Shown in pieces: positions 15,592 through 23,774 of a stretch of 38,500 bases of DNA (the first letter of the stretch is position 1; each line of letters starts with the position of its first letter). The notes under the pieces were generated by a model that had not been told where the DNA came from, did not search any database, and saw only the letters and a program-made list of their open reading frames with translations. The DNA is from Halogeometricum pallidum JCM 14848 (lineage in GTDB: Archaea; Halobacteriota; Halobacteria; Halobacteriales; Haloferacaceae): assembly GCF_000337095.1 (NCBI RefSeq), contig NZ_AOIV01000009.1:1-38500 (forward strand), read 5' to 3'. Position numbers and translations under genes: made by a program.

Positions 15592-16527
15592 ATGAGCGGA
15601 GACCGGCGACAAGTCGTCCGACGGGTGGGACTCGTCGTCCTCGTGGTGAACGTCGTGCTGGCCCTCGCCAAGGGCGGCGTCTGGTGGGCGACGGGGAGCA
15701 TCGCCGTCGGGTCCGAGGCGGTCAACAGCGTGGCCGACACCGCCTACAGCGTCATCGTCCTCGCCGGCCTCTACCTGACGACGCAACCGCCCGACTTCCA
15801 GCACCCGCACGGCCACGAGCGCATCGAACCGTTCGTCTCCCTGTTCGTCGCCGTCGGCGTGTTCGCCGCCGGCGCGGGCGTCCTCTGGAACGCCACCACC
15901 ACCGTCCTGGACGGCACGTACGGCGGCGCGACCGGAGGGCTTCTCAGCGTCGGCGTCCTCGTCGCCTCCGGCGGCGTGAAGTACGGCCTCTATCGCTACT
16001 GCCGGCGCGTCGGCGAGACCCATCACTCCCCGGCCATCGTGGCGACGGCGCTGGACAACCGCAACGACATCCTCACGGCCACCGCCGCCCTCGCCGGCGT
16101 CGTCGGCGCGAGCGTCGGCGTCCCCGTCCTCGAACCCGTCGCCGCGGGCGTCGTCTCCCTCGGCATCATCTACACCGGCTACGAAATCGTTCGCGACAAC
16201 GTGAACTACCTGGTCGGCGCGGCCCCCGACGACGAACTGACCGCCGAGATTCTGGGCCGCGCCCTCGAACACCCGCGCGTCGAGGGGGCGCACGACGTGG
16301 TCGCCCACTACGTCGGCCCCGAGGTTGACGTGAGCCTCCACATCGAGGTGGAGGGCGACATGACGCTGTTCGAGGCGCACGACATCGAATCGCAGGTGGT
16401 GGCAGCCATCCGCGAGATTCCGGAGGTGGACGACGTGTTCGTCCACGTCGACCCGAAGGAACTCGGCGAGTGGAAGGAGGACGAACGGGCGACGCGACTG
16501 TTCGAGGGGCGGCCCGGGAAGAAGTAA
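15592..16527 (+). CDS. Cation diffusion facilitator with Mn-type (N-D-D-D) metal site
   Basis: A 311-residue CDF antiporter with six predicted membrane segments (roughly 12-35, 40-62, 80-100, 112-132, 150-172, 176-192) and a cytoplasmic ferredoxin-like metal domain (about 208-290, HDVVAHYVGPEVDVSLHIEV). The loop PHGHERIEPF is the usual family motif. The transport-site residues are Asn45-x3-Asp49 and Asp155-x3-Asp159. Zinc exporters have His in the second pair; an Asn/Asp-Asp-Asp-Asp set is the pattern reported for Mn(II) exporters such as pneumococcal MntE. I therefore predict manganese export. An ATG at 15565 is in frame, but MSGDRRQVVRR at 15592 gives the family-like short N-terminus. Confidence 0.9.
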   Translation: MSGDRRQVVRRVGLVVLVVNVVLALAKGGVWWATGSIAVGSEAVNSVADTAYSVIVLAGLYLTTQPPDFQHPHGHERIEPFVSLFVAVGVFAAGAGVLWNATTTVLDGTYGGATGGLLSVGVLVASGGVKYGLYRYCRRVGETHHSPAIVATALDNRNDILTATAALAGVVGASVGVPVLEPVAAGVVSLGIIYTGYEIVRDNVNYLVGAAPDDELTAEILGRALEHPRVEGAHDVVAHYVGPEVDVSLHIEVEGDMTLFEAHDIESQVVAAIREIPEVDDVFVHVDPKELGEWKEDERATRLFEGRPGKK

Positions 16528-16555
16528 CGCGGCGGACCCGGATTCGAACTCGAAC

Positions 16556-17227
16556 TCAGACCTTCCCCGCGAGGAGGAGGCGAATCCACCCGAGCAACGG
16601 CACCCGCACCTGCGCCTTCGCGCGGACCCACTCCGACCGCACCGGCGGCGCGATACCGTTCGCCTGGTCGTACTCGTCGTTGTTGTCGCCTTTGGTGATG
16701 TAGCCCGCGTTCGGCGCGGGGCAGTTCGTCAACTCCGTGCAGTCGTCGACGCCGGGGCCCACGAACTCCGGGTTCGCCCTGTCGTACCAGTTCTCCCCCT
16801 CCTCGACGTGGAATCGGACCCGGTGGATGATGGGCGAGTCGAGTCCTCGGCGGGCGGGCGGCATGTAGACGACGACGTCGCCGCCCTCGGCGAACCGAGT
16901 GTAGCCGTCCGCCCCCGCCCGCGTGACTATGCCGTTCTCGTCGGCGGCGGCGGCGACGTAGCGGTTCACGTCCGAGACGACGACCATGTCGCCGGTGTCG
17001 ATGTGCGGTTCCATGCTCGCGCTCTCGACGGCGACCATCGGCGGCCAGATGCCCGTGAGGGCGAACAGCAGGGCGCCGACGAGGACGACGGCGCCGAGCG
17101 TCTGGAGCACGTCGCGGACGTACCGCGAAGGGCGAGGGCGGGGGCTAGGCCGGGAGCGGGCGCCGGGAGGGGGGCCGGATTCGGAGTCGAAGTTGCGGTC
17201 CGAATCGGGGCCGGAGTCGTCGGCCAT
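16556..17227 (-). CDS. Signal peptidase I, archaeal Sec11 type
   Basis: A 223-residue S26 signal peptidase that removes signal peptides from secreted proteins at the outer face of the membrane. About 35 disordered acidic/Pro/Arg residues are followed by one membrane helix (roughly 39-62), then the nucleophile Ser71 in ESASMEPHIDTGD. The general base position is His135 (SPIIHRV), as in archaeal and eukaryotic ER enzymes, in place of the bacterial Lys. GDNND (180-184) supplies the conserved Asp. A C-terminal hydrophobic stretch (LLGWIRLLLA) may be a second membrane contact. The start MADDSG at 17227 has a TATA-like GCTTTTGCT at about 17251-17260. Confidence 0.93.
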   Translation of the reverse strand: MADDSGPDSDRNFDSESGPPPGARSRPSPRPRPSRYVRDVLQTLGAVVLVGALLFALTGIWPPMVAVESASMEPHIDTGDMVVVSDVNRYVAAAADENGIVTRAGADGYTRFAEGGDVVVYMPPARRGLDSPIIHRVRFHVEEGENWYDRANPEFVGPGVDDCTELTNCPAPNAGYITKGDNNDEYDQANGIAPPVRSEWVRAKAQVRVPLLGWIRLLLAGKV

Positions 17228-17404
17228 CGACCGAACGTGGGCGAACGACGAGCAAAAGCGCGGCGGTTCCGCGGATTCCCCGTCGGATGGCGACCGCCCT
17301 CCGAGATTTGCTCGCGTCCCGGCAGCGAGGTTGTACCGGATATACAGTCCGGACAGCGGGTGGCGGTCCACCGGTCTTTTGTGACAACGGCGCGAACGGA
17401 TCCC

Positions 17405-18340
17405 GTGCACGCAGACGAGATTCACCCGCAGGCGAGAGAGGCGATGGCGGCGCAGTCCGACCTCTCTCGGCTCAGGCGTCTCGGCCCGAAACCGCTGCGG
17501 TTGCTGGCGCGGGCGGCGAACTGGTGGCAGAACCGGGACCCGCCCGCCGTGGGCGGCGTCGAGGACCGGACGATACCCGGCCCGGCGGGGAAGATTCCGG
17601 TCCGCGTCTACCGTCCGCGCGGCGACGGCCCGTCCCCGACGGTGGTGTTCTTCCACGGCGGCGGCTTCGTCCTCGGCAGTCTGGGAAGCCACGACATCCT
17701 CTGTCGGCGACTGGTTCGAGAGAGCGACTGCGCCGTGGTGTCCGTCGACTACCGCCTCGCGCCCGAGCACCCGTTCCCCGCCGCCGTCGAGGACGCCTAC
17801 GCGGCGACCGAGTGGGCGGCCGAGAACCCCGACTTCCTCGGCTCCGACCGCGGGTTAGCGGTCGTCGGCGACAGCGCCGGGGGGACGCTGGCGGCCGTCG
17901 TCTCGTTGATGGCCGCCGACCGGGGCGGTCCGGATATCGACCACCAGGCGCTCGTCTACCCCGCCGTGGGCGCCGACGAACGACACGAATCCGTCGAGCG
18001 ACACGCCGGGACCGTGCTGTCGAAGGCGGACCTGACGTGGTTCCGCGACTGTTACTTCGAGAGCGACATCGACGAGCGGAATCCGTACGCCGACCCGATG
18101 CACGCCCGCGACTGCTCGGGCGTCGCGCCGGCGACGGTGGTCACCGCCGGCTTCGACCCGTTGCGCGACGGCGGGACGGCCTACGCCGAGCGACTGGTGA
18201 GCGAGGGCGTCCCCGTCCGTTATGAGAACTACGAGGACATGGTCCACGGATTCGCCACGATGTACGAGGTGGACCGCTCGCGCGAACTCGTCGCGGACCT
18301 GGCCGCCGACCTGCGCGGGGCGTTCGCACCGAGAGAGTAA
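17405..18340 (+). CDS. Alpha/beta hydrolase, HSL-family esterase
   Basis: A 311-residue hormone-sensitive-lipase-family carboxylesterase. The oxyanion HGGG motif is at 84-87 (VFFHGGGFVLG), the nucleophile Ser157 in GDSAGG, and the rest of the triad is Asp251 (GFDPLRD) and His281 (VHGFATM). YRLAPEHPFPAA (117-128) is another family mark. The gene lacks a convincing ATG: a GTG at 17405 yields VHADEIHPQAREAM, which aligns with the usual HPQ opening of the cap region, whereas ATG 17444 would remove it; GTG 17381 is also possible. No signal peptide; cytoplasmic. Convergent with the histidine kinase, 19 bp between stops. The ester substrate is unknown. Confidence 0.9.
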   Translation: MHADEIHPQAREAMAAQSDLSRLRRLGPKPLRLLARAANWWQNRDPPAVGGVEDRTIPGPAGKIPVRVYRPRGDGPSPTVVFFHGGGFVLGSLGSHDILCRRLVRESDCAVVSVDYRLAPEHPFPAAVEDAYAATEWAAENPDFLGSDRGLAVVGDSAGGTLAAVVSLMAADRGGPDIDHQALVYPAVGADERHESVERHAGTVLSKADLTWFRDCYFESDIDERNPYADPMHARDCSGVAPATVVTAGFDPLRDGGTAYAERLVSEGVPVRYENYEDMVHGFATMYEVDRSRELVADLAADLRGAFAPRE

Positions 18341-18359
18341 GTCGGCGTCTCCGACCCGT

Positions 18360-19394
18360 TCACGGCCGTCCGACGCCCGAGAACTCGAAACGAGCGCCGC
18401 CGGTCTCGCTCTCGGCCGCCGCGTGTGCCCAGTCGTGTACTTCCGCGACGCGTCGCACTATCGAGAGTCCGAACCCCGTGCCGCGTCCGCCCGTCGAATA
18501 CCCGCCCTCGAACACCCGCTCTCGGTCCACCGGCGGGATTCCGCGGCCGTCGTCCTCGACGTAGAACCCCGACCCGTCGGCCGAGGCGCCGATGCGGACC
18601 GTCGTCACTTCCGGGCCCCCGTGCTCCGCCGCGTTCCGAACGAGGTTTTCGAGGAGGCTGCGGAGGCGTTCGGCGTTCGCCGTTACCGTCAGGTCGCCCT
18701 CGACGACGACCCGAACCGTCCCGTCGTCGACCGTCGAGGCGGCCTTCCGGGCGACCGAGCCGAGGTCGACCGGTTCGAACCGCACCTCGGCGTCGCCGGT
18801 CCGAGAGAGCGCCAACACCTCCCGAATCAGCTGCTCCATGCGCTCTGTGGCTCGTTCTATCGCGTCGAAATGCCTCCGCTCGCCCGTCTCGCGCGCGAGG
18901 GCGACGTGCCCCTGTACGATGTTCAGGGGGTTGCGCAGGTCGTGGCTGACGACGCTGGCGAAGTCTTCGAGACGCTCGTTGGTCACCCGGAGTTCGTCCA
19001 CCCTCTCCTGCATGTTCGTGTAGTAGTGTCCGATGAGCGCGGTGAACGTCGCAATCGCGGCTATCGCGTTCGCGTTCACGACGAGGAGGTCGACCGACGA
19101 CCGGAGGTTCGCGGACGAGAGGAGGAGGAAGAACCACTCGTTCAGCAGAATCCCGACGGCGATCCCCGAGAGCACCCAGAGCGCGAAGGCGCCGTTGTAC
19201 CGCGACTCCTGGCGTCGCCGCGCGACCGCGACGAATCCAGCGCCCGCCGTCAGCGGGAGCCACATCGCGGCGGCCGCGTCGACCGGACTCTCGGCACCGA
19301 GAACGTGCGCGGCCGTCGCTCCCCACAGCCCGAGTCCGACGAGCGCGGGGGTCCACCCCGCGACCGTCTCCCAGCGGAAGCGCCGGCCGGTCAT
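18360..19394 (-). CDS. Orphan membrane sensor histidine kinase
   Basis: A 344-residue histidine kinase. Four hydrophobic segments (about 12-32, 42-57, 68-94, 102-122) form a membrane sensor unit without a recognisable extracellular domain, similar to the MASE-like or 'halobacterial four-helix' N-termini. The dimerisation helix has the H box ASVVSHDLRNPLNIV with phospho-accepting His151. The ATPase domain follows with the N box LLENLVRNAAEHGG, G1 DDGRGIPP and G2 GRGTGFGLSIV. There is no receiver domain and no response regulator gene next to it, so its partner must lie elsewhere. A TATA-like GCTTATC is at 19419-19425, and an AT-rich tract lies closer to the ATG. Confidence 0.9.
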   Translation of the reverse strand: MTGRRFRWETVAGWTPALVGLGLWGATAAHVLGAESPVDAAAAMWLPLTAGAGFVAVARRRQESRYNGAFALWVLSGIAVGILLNEWFFLLLSSANLRSSVDLLVVNANAIAAIATFTALIGHYYTNMQERVDELRVTNERLEDFASVVSHDLRNPLNIVQGHVALARETGERRHFDAIERATERMEQLIREVLALSRTGDAEVRFEPVDLGSVARKAASTVDDGTVRVVVEGDLTVTANAERLRSLLENLVRNAAEHGGPEVTTVRIGASADGSGFYVEDDGRGIPPVDRERVFEGGYSTGGRGTGFGLSIVRRVAEVHDWAHAAAESETGGARFEFSGVGRP

Positions 19395-19418
19395 ACTGAC
19401 AGATATATTAAATGGGCA

Positions 19419-19425
19419 GATAAGC
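19419..19425 (-). promoter_or_regulatory. TATA-like element of the histidine kinase gene
   Basis: Reverse-strand GCTTATC is 25-31 bases ahead of the ATG at 19394. A second AT-rich stretch (19402-19413) is only 8-19 bases from the ATG, too near for a leaderless start but possibly an activator-independent alternative. Confidence 0.4.
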
Positions 19426-19493
19426 TCATCGGTGAGTATGTGGGCGAAGTTGATACGTTCTCCGGGCCGGCCGCCGGACGCGCTTCGAGGACG

Positions 19494-20765
19494 CTACGGT
19501 TCCGGTGCCGCGCGGACGGGGTCGCCGAACGCGTACACCGTCTGGTGGCTCGTCACCTCGACGTCGAGGAAGTCGCCGGGTTCGACGCCGCGTTCGGAGG
19601 CGTTCCGCACGATTATCTGCCGGTAGGCCTCGTCGCGGCACTTCACCGAGTCGCCGGTGCCCTCCTCGACGGCCATCACGCGGTGCGTCTCCCCGACCAT
19701 CGCCTCGTACGCCTCGGCGACGACGTCCATCTTCAACTCCGACATCGCCTTCGAGCGCTCCTTTTTCACCGTCCCGCCGAGGCCCTTCATCTCGGCGGCG
19801 TCGGTGCCGGGGCGCTTCGAGAAGCGCGTGACGTTCACCTTCTCGGGGCGCACCTCCCGAAAGAGGGCCATGCTCTGCTCGTGGTCGGCCTCCGTCTCGG
19901 AGGGGAAGCCGACGATGAAGTCCGTCGAGAGCGTCCAGTAGTCCAACTCCCGGTCGAACGTCTCGACGACTTCGAGGAACTTCGCCACGCGATGCTGGCG
20001 GCGCATCTCCTCTAAGACCGCGTCCGACCCCGACTGAACGGGGAGGTGGATGAAGTTGTACAGTTTCTCGTGGCGGTCGAACACGTCGGCCAGTTCCTCG
20101 TGGATGCCGTGAATCCCCCCGGGATTGGCCATCCCGAGGCGGACGCGGAAGTCGCCGTCTATCTCCGAGCAGATGCGCTCCAGCAGTTCGGGAAGCTTCC
20201 TATCGCCCTCGTCCCAGCCGTAGACGCCGGTGTCCTGCCCGGTGATGCGGATTTCCTTCGCGCCCGCGTGGACGAGTGCTCGGGCCTTCTCGACGTTCTC
20301 CTCCACCGAGGGGGAGTCGACGCGGCCGGTGGCGAACTTCGTGATGCAGTACGAGCAGTTCGACATGCAACCCCGAGCGATGGGCAGGATTCCGACGACG
20401 CCGTCGAGGACGGGTTCGGTGCCCGGTCCCGGCGTGGGGCACTCGCCGTTCGTGACGGCCGAGGGGACGTCGTCCCAGTGGAGTATCTGGGCGTCCACCT
20501 CCTCCTCGCGGAACTCCTCGCCCTGCGCGAGCGCCATGCAGCCCGTGATGATGAGGTCGGCCGTCTCCGATTCCAGCTCTTTGGCCCGGCGGAGCATGTT
20601 GCGCTCCGTCTTCTCGACGACCGTACAGGTGTTCATGATGGCGACGTCGGCTTCCTCGGGACCCTCGACGCGGTAGTGGCCGGCATCGCGGAGCGCGCTC
20701 TCGATGGCTCGGCTCTCGCCGCGGTTGGAGGTGCAGCCGTACGTCTCGATGTGGTATCGGGCCAT
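19494..20765 (-). CDS. tRNA t6A37 methylthiotransferase (CDKAL1/e-MtaB type)
   Basis: A 423-residue radical-SAM enzyme that converts t6A37 to 2-methylthio-t6A37 in ANN-decoding tRNAs. The N-terminal MTTase domain has the three auxiliary [4Fe-4S] cysteines, Cys11 (YGCTSN), Cys47 (NTCTV) and Cys76 (TGCMA). The radical-SAM cluster is Cys133-x3-Cys137-x2-Cys140 (ARGCMSNCSYC). The C-terminus from about 365 is a TRAM RNA-binding domain (VGETHRVMAVEEGTGDSV...). The early CTSN and RGC motif spacing is that of the archaeal/eukaryotic group. ATG 20765 is preferred over the in-frame ATG at 20798, which falls inside the TATA-like CTTTTGG element (20793-20800). Confidence 0.94.
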   Translation of the reverse strand: MARYHIETYGCTSNRGESRAIESALRDAGHYRVEGPEEADVAIMNTCTVVEKTERNMLRRAKELESETADLIITGCMALAQGEEFREEEVDAQILHWDDVPSAVTNGECPTPGPGTEPVLDGVVGILPIARGCMSNCSYCITKFATGRVDSPSVEENVEKARALVHAGAKEIRITGQDTGVYGWDEGDRKLPELLERICSEIDGDFRVRLGMANPGGIHGIHEELADVFDRHEKLYNFIHLPVQSGSDAVLEEMRRQHRVAKFLEVVETFDRELDYWTLSTDFIVGFPSETEADHEQSMALFREVRPEKVNVTRFSKRPGTDAAEMKGLGGTVKKERSKAMSELKMDVVAEAYEAMVGETHRVMAVEEGTGDSVKCRDEAYRQIIVRNASERGVEPGDFLDVEVTSHQTVYAFGDPVRAAPEP

Positions 20766-20792
20766 TCGGTCGTTCTGAGGTCTCTCCCGCGC

Positions 20793-20800
20793 GGCCAAAA
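20793..20800 (-). promoter_or_regulatory. TATA-like element deciding the methylthiotransferase start
   Basis: Reverse-strand CCTTTTGG-type element (TTTTGGCC region) 28-35 bases before ATG 20765. It overlaps the alternative ATG at 20798 and so argues against the longer reading. Confidence 0.4.
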
Positions 20801-20864
20801 GGTCGACGGTTGGGGACGACTCGGACGGAAACGCTCATGACATACGGACGTCACAACGAGACGA

Positions 20865-22103
20865 ATGCCCTCTACCACGTCCAGACGGCGGTTTCTCGCG
20901 GCGGTCGGCGCGACGGTGACGGCGTCGCTCGCGGGCTGTTTCGACTCCGCGGCGGAACTCGACGGCGACCTCGGGGACGGCGCCCCCGTCCCGGACGACG
21001 CGACGACCGACTGGCCGTACCCGGGGTTCGACCCGCAGGGAACGGCGTACAACCCGAACCCCGTCGGCCCCGCGGAACGACCCGAGGTACGGTGGTCCGT
21101 CGAGGGCGAGTGGCCCAGCGGCCGAATCGCAGTCGTCGGCGACACCGCCTACGTCCCCACGGCCGACGCCCTCCTCGCACTCGACACGGCCTCGGGCGAG
21201 GAGCGCTGGCGCGTCGGCGAACGGGAGGACACCGACGAGAACTACGGGTCGCCCCGATTCACCTCGCCGGCCGTAATCGACGGCACCGTCTACGCCGGCA
21301 CGTCTGACCGCCGCGGCCTCCTCGCTCTCGACGCCGACTCCGGCGAGGAGCGCTGGCGGTGGAATCCGGGCGGACCCGACGCCGACGTGCGCGCGCCGCC
21401 GGTGCCGACCTACGAGGCGGAGGAGATAGCCGTCGGAAACGACGAGGGCCTCGTCGCCCTGTTGGACCCCGCCACCGGCGAGGAGCGCTGGCGGTTCGAG
21501 GTGTTCGGCGCGGTGTCGAGGCTCGCGCACGCGTTCACCACGCTGGTCGTCGGAACGACCGGCGGCGAGGTGTACAGCCTCTACGACGGCCGCGGTCTCT
21601 GGCGGCGGAAGGTCGGCGGCGCCGTGGAGTCGCTCGTCGCCGACGAGTCGGGCGACGCGTTCACGGGGACGTTCGGCGGCGGCGTCTACCGTCTCGCAGG
21701 CGGTCTGCACGCCGGTCGGACGCGGTGGCGGGCCGCGGACGCGGCGAGCATCCAACTGGCATTCGCCGACGGTATCGTGGTCGGCGGCGACGCCGCGCGG
21801 GCGACCGGTCTCCGCGACCGGACGGGCGACCGGCGCTGGGAAGTCGACGGGAGTTTCGGCGCACCGCCCGCGGCGTCGGGGTCCGTCGGCTACCTCGCGG
21901 GCGATGATGTCGTCGCCGTAAACCTCGACGGCGGGTTCGGACTCGGCGACGCCCGGTTCGGCGCGACGCGGTGGCGGTTCCCCGTGGACGGCTACGTCGA
22001 CAGCGGGGTCACCGTCGCCGACGACGCCGTGTTCTTCGCGACGAAGGGCGGCAAGAGCGAGAGCGGTGAGGGCGCCGAGTCGCGTATCTACGCGTTGGAG
22101 TGA
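20865..22103 (+). CDS. Tat-exported lipoprotein with PQQ-like beta-propeller repeats
   Basis: A 412-residue extracellular protein. The N-terminus has a twin-arginine motif (SRRRF, 6-10), a short hydrophobic region and a lipobox SLAGC with Cys25, as in haloarchaeal Tat lipoproteins. The mature part consists of PQQ-binding-like repeats, each with the A-L-D-x3-G-E-x-R-W blade signature: LLALDTASGEERWRV, LLALDADSGEERWRW, LVALLDPATGEERWRF and degenerate later blades (GLWRRKVGG, GDRRWEVDG, ATRWRFPVDG). Such propellers act as outer-surface scaffolds or, rarely, as quinoprotein enzymes; the enzyme's metal and PQQ residues are not evident here, so a structural or binding role is more likely. Convergent with deoC, 12 bp between stops. 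Confidence 0.9.
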   Translation: MPSTTSRRRFLAAVGATVTASLAGCFDSAAELDGDLGDGAPVPDDATTDWPYPGFDPQGTAYNPNPVGPAERPEVRWSVEGEWPSGRIAVVGDTAYVPTADALLALDTASGEERWRVGEREDTDENYGSPRFTSPAVIDGTVYAGTSDRRGLLALDADSGEERWRWNPGGPDADVRAPPVPTYEAEEIAVGNDEGLVALLDPATGEERWRFEVFGAVSRLAHAFTTLVVGTTGGEVYSLYDGRGLWRRKVGGAVESLVADESGDAFTGTFGGGVYRLAGGLHAGRTRWRAADAASIQLAFADGIVVGGDAARATGLRDRTGDRRWEVDGSFGAPPAASGSVGYLAGDDVVAVNLDGGFGLGDARFGATRWRFPVDGYVDSGVTVADDAVFFATKGGKSESGEGAESRIYALE

Positions 22104-22115
22104 CCTCCCGCAGCC

Positions 22116-22751
22116 TTACTCCGGGAACCCCGAGACGATGTCGACGCCCGAGGACGCCCCGATGCGCTCGGCGCCGGCGTCGAACATCGCCGTCGCCTCC
22201 TCGTAGGAGCCGACGCCGCCGCTGGCCTTCACGGGCAGGTACTCCGCCATCAGTTCCACGTCCTCGACCGTCGCACCGCCCGCTGCGAACCCCGTCGAGG
22301 TCTTCACGAAGTCGGCGTCCGCCTCGACGGCCGCCTCGCAGGCGCGGCGCTTCTCGCCGTCCGAGAGGAGGGCCGTCTCGATGATGACCTTCACCGGAAT
22401 CGGGACGGCGGCGACGACTTCCGCGATGTCCTCCTCGACGGCGTCGTCCTCGCCGGCCTTCAGGCGGCCGACGTTGATCACCACATCCAGTTCGTCGGCG
22501 TCGTTCTCCCAGGCGTCGACGGCCTCCTCGCGCTTGGCGGCCGTCGAGTGCTGGCCGTGCGGGAATCCGACGACGGTGGCTATCGTCACGTCCGGCCCGT
22601 ACCCGCGCGCCTCGGCGACGTAGCACGGCGGAATGCAGGCGTTCATGCCGTACTCGGCCGCCTCGTCTACGACACGCTCCACGTCCGAGGGCGTCGTCTC
22701 CGGCCCGAGGACGGTGTGGTCGATGCGCGCGGCGAACTCCGTGCGGTTCAT
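22116..22751 (-). CDS. deoC: Deoxyribose-phosphate aldolase
   Basis: A 211-residue class I aldolase splitting 2-deoxyribose-5-phosphate into glyceraldehyde-3-phosphate and acetaldehyde, the last step of deoxynucleoside catabolism. The Schiff-base lysine is Lys150 in DFVKTSTGF; the relay Lys175 (LPVKASGGV) and Asp89 (ELDVVINVG) are in place, along with [10 protein letters not shown] at the N-terminus and GFPHG (62-66). Length is normal. TATA-like element at 22775-22782. Its distance from the nucleoside phosphorylase (3.8 kb) shows no operon, but function connects them. Confidence 0.95.
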   Translation of the reverse strand: MNRTEFAARIDHTVLGPETTPSDVERVVDEAAEYGMNACIPPCYVAEARGYGPDVTIATVVGFPHGQHSTAAKREEAVDAWENDADELDVVINVGRLKAGEDDAVEEDIAEVVAAVPIPVKVIIETALLSDGEKRRACEAAVEADADFVKTSTGFAAGGATVEDVELMAEYLPVKASGGVGSYEEATAMFDAGAERIGASSGVDIVSGFPE

Positions 22752-22774
22752 GCGGGAGAAAGACGGCGACCGCG

Positions 22775-22782
22775 CCTAAAAG
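22775..22782 (-). promoter_or_regulatory. TATA-like element of deoC
   Basis: Reverse-strand CTTTTAGG is 24-31 bases before the ATG at 22751, the same core (CTTTTAG) as before the membrane-protein gene at 24686. Confidence 0.5.
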
Positions 22783-22887
22783 CGACTCGGACGGGCGGAC
22801 GCGCCGACCGAGTTGCGGGTCCGCCGGCTCGAATCCCCGCAGGCGGCTTTCGTAAGGCTTTCACGGCCGCCAAGCGCGCAACGGAGC

Positions 22888-23706
22888 ATGGCGATACTTC
22901 CCGAAGGGTTCTCGGTGCCGCCGCTCCCGTACCTCGCCGCCCTCCTCGTCGCCGTCGGCGTCGTCGCCGCCGCGGCGGTCCGCCGCCGACCCGCGGTCAC
23001 CCCCCGTCGCGTCCTCGCGTTCGTCCCGTGGATGGTGTTCGGGTCGGCCGCGCACGTCCTCTACGTCGTCGACGCTCTCCCGCCACTCCTCCGCCCGCTC
23101 GGCGGGACGGCGGCCGTCTACCTCGCCGTCGGCGCCCTCGGCGTCGGGACGTTCGTCGCCGCGGACGCGCGGGCCGGGGACGCCGTCGCCCTCGTCCTGG
23201 CGGGCCTCGGGAGCCTCCTCGTCGCCGTCACCGTCGCCGACGCCCTGTTCGTCGGCGCGGTCAGGGGGACGCTCGCCCCCCTCGTTCCGGCCGTCGGTCT
23301 CGTCGCCGCCGCCGTCGTCGCCGCCGCCGCGTGGGCCGTCCTCATCCGCGCCTACCCGGCGGCGCGCCTCACGGGCGCGGTGGGGTTCCTCGCCGTCTTC
23401 GGCCACGCCCTCGACGCCGTCTCCACCGCCGTCGGCGTCGACCTGCTGGGTTTCGGCGAGCGGACGCCGCTCTCTCGCGCCATCATCGAGTTCGCCGCGA
23501 CGCTTCCCACCGAACCCTACCTGGGGACGGTCTGGCTGTTCGTCCTCGTGAAACTCGTCATCGCCTCGGGCATCGTCGCCCTGTTCGTCGACTACGTGCG
23601 CGAGGACCCGGCGGAGGGCTACGCGCTCCTCGGCTTCGTCGCCGCCGTCGGCCTCGGTCCCGGGGCCCACAACCTGCTCCTCTTCACGGTGCTCGGCGGG
23701 GCGTAG
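22888..23706 (+). CDS. DUF63 family archaeal membrane protein
   Basis: A 272-residue integral membrane protein with about seven or eight hydrophobic helices; Ala/Val-rich helices alternate with short Arg/Asp loops. Segments recognisable from the archaeal DUF63 family include AFVPWMVFGSAAHVLY (near 44-60), FGHALDAVSTAVGVD (near 171-186) and the C-terminal GLGPGAHNLLLF. The conserved His and Asp residues in the membrane (AAHVLY, GHALDA, GPGAHN) hint at a metal or catalytic site, but no function is known to me. The ATG at 22888 gives a hydrophobic start after a short amphipathic leader; upstream codons overlap the gap with deoC. Divergent from deoC, single gene. Confidence 0.85.
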   Translation: MAILPEGFSVPPLPYLAALLVAVGVVAAAAVRRRPAVTPRRVLAFVPWMVFGSAAHVLYVVDALPPLLRPLGGTAAVYLAVGALGVGTFVAADARAGDAVALVLAGLGSLLVAVTVADALFVGAVRGTLAPLVPAVGLVAAAVVAAAAWAVLIRAYPAARLTGAVGFLAVFGHALDAVSTAVGVDLLGFGERTPLSRAIIEFAATLPTEPYLGTVWLFVLVKLVIASGIVALFVDYVREDPAEGYALLGFVAAVGLGPGAHNLLLFTVLGGA

Positions 23707-23743
23707 CGGGCCGCCGGAGGGCGGCACCGTCCCGACTGTCCTC

Positions 23744-23750
23744 TATTTAA
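23744..23750 (+). promoter_or_regulatory. TATA box of the PfkB kinase gene
   Basis: TATTTAA is 25-31 bases before the ATG at 23775, a near-consensus archaeal TATA element and strong support for the start. Confidence 0.6.
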
Positions 23751-23774
23751 CGGTCGATTACCAACGGCTATCCC

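Noticed and set aside
16527-16560. GTTCGAATCC-like T-arm on the reverse strand
   Set aside because: The neighbouring bases do not form a T stem and it overlaps the signal peptidase stop; no acceptor or anticodon arm.
22818-22846. TGCGGG...CCCGCA hairpin with CTCGAATC loop upstream of the DUF63 gene
   Set aside because: Considered as a tRNA piece; other arms are missing. A 6-bp GC stem is common at this composition.
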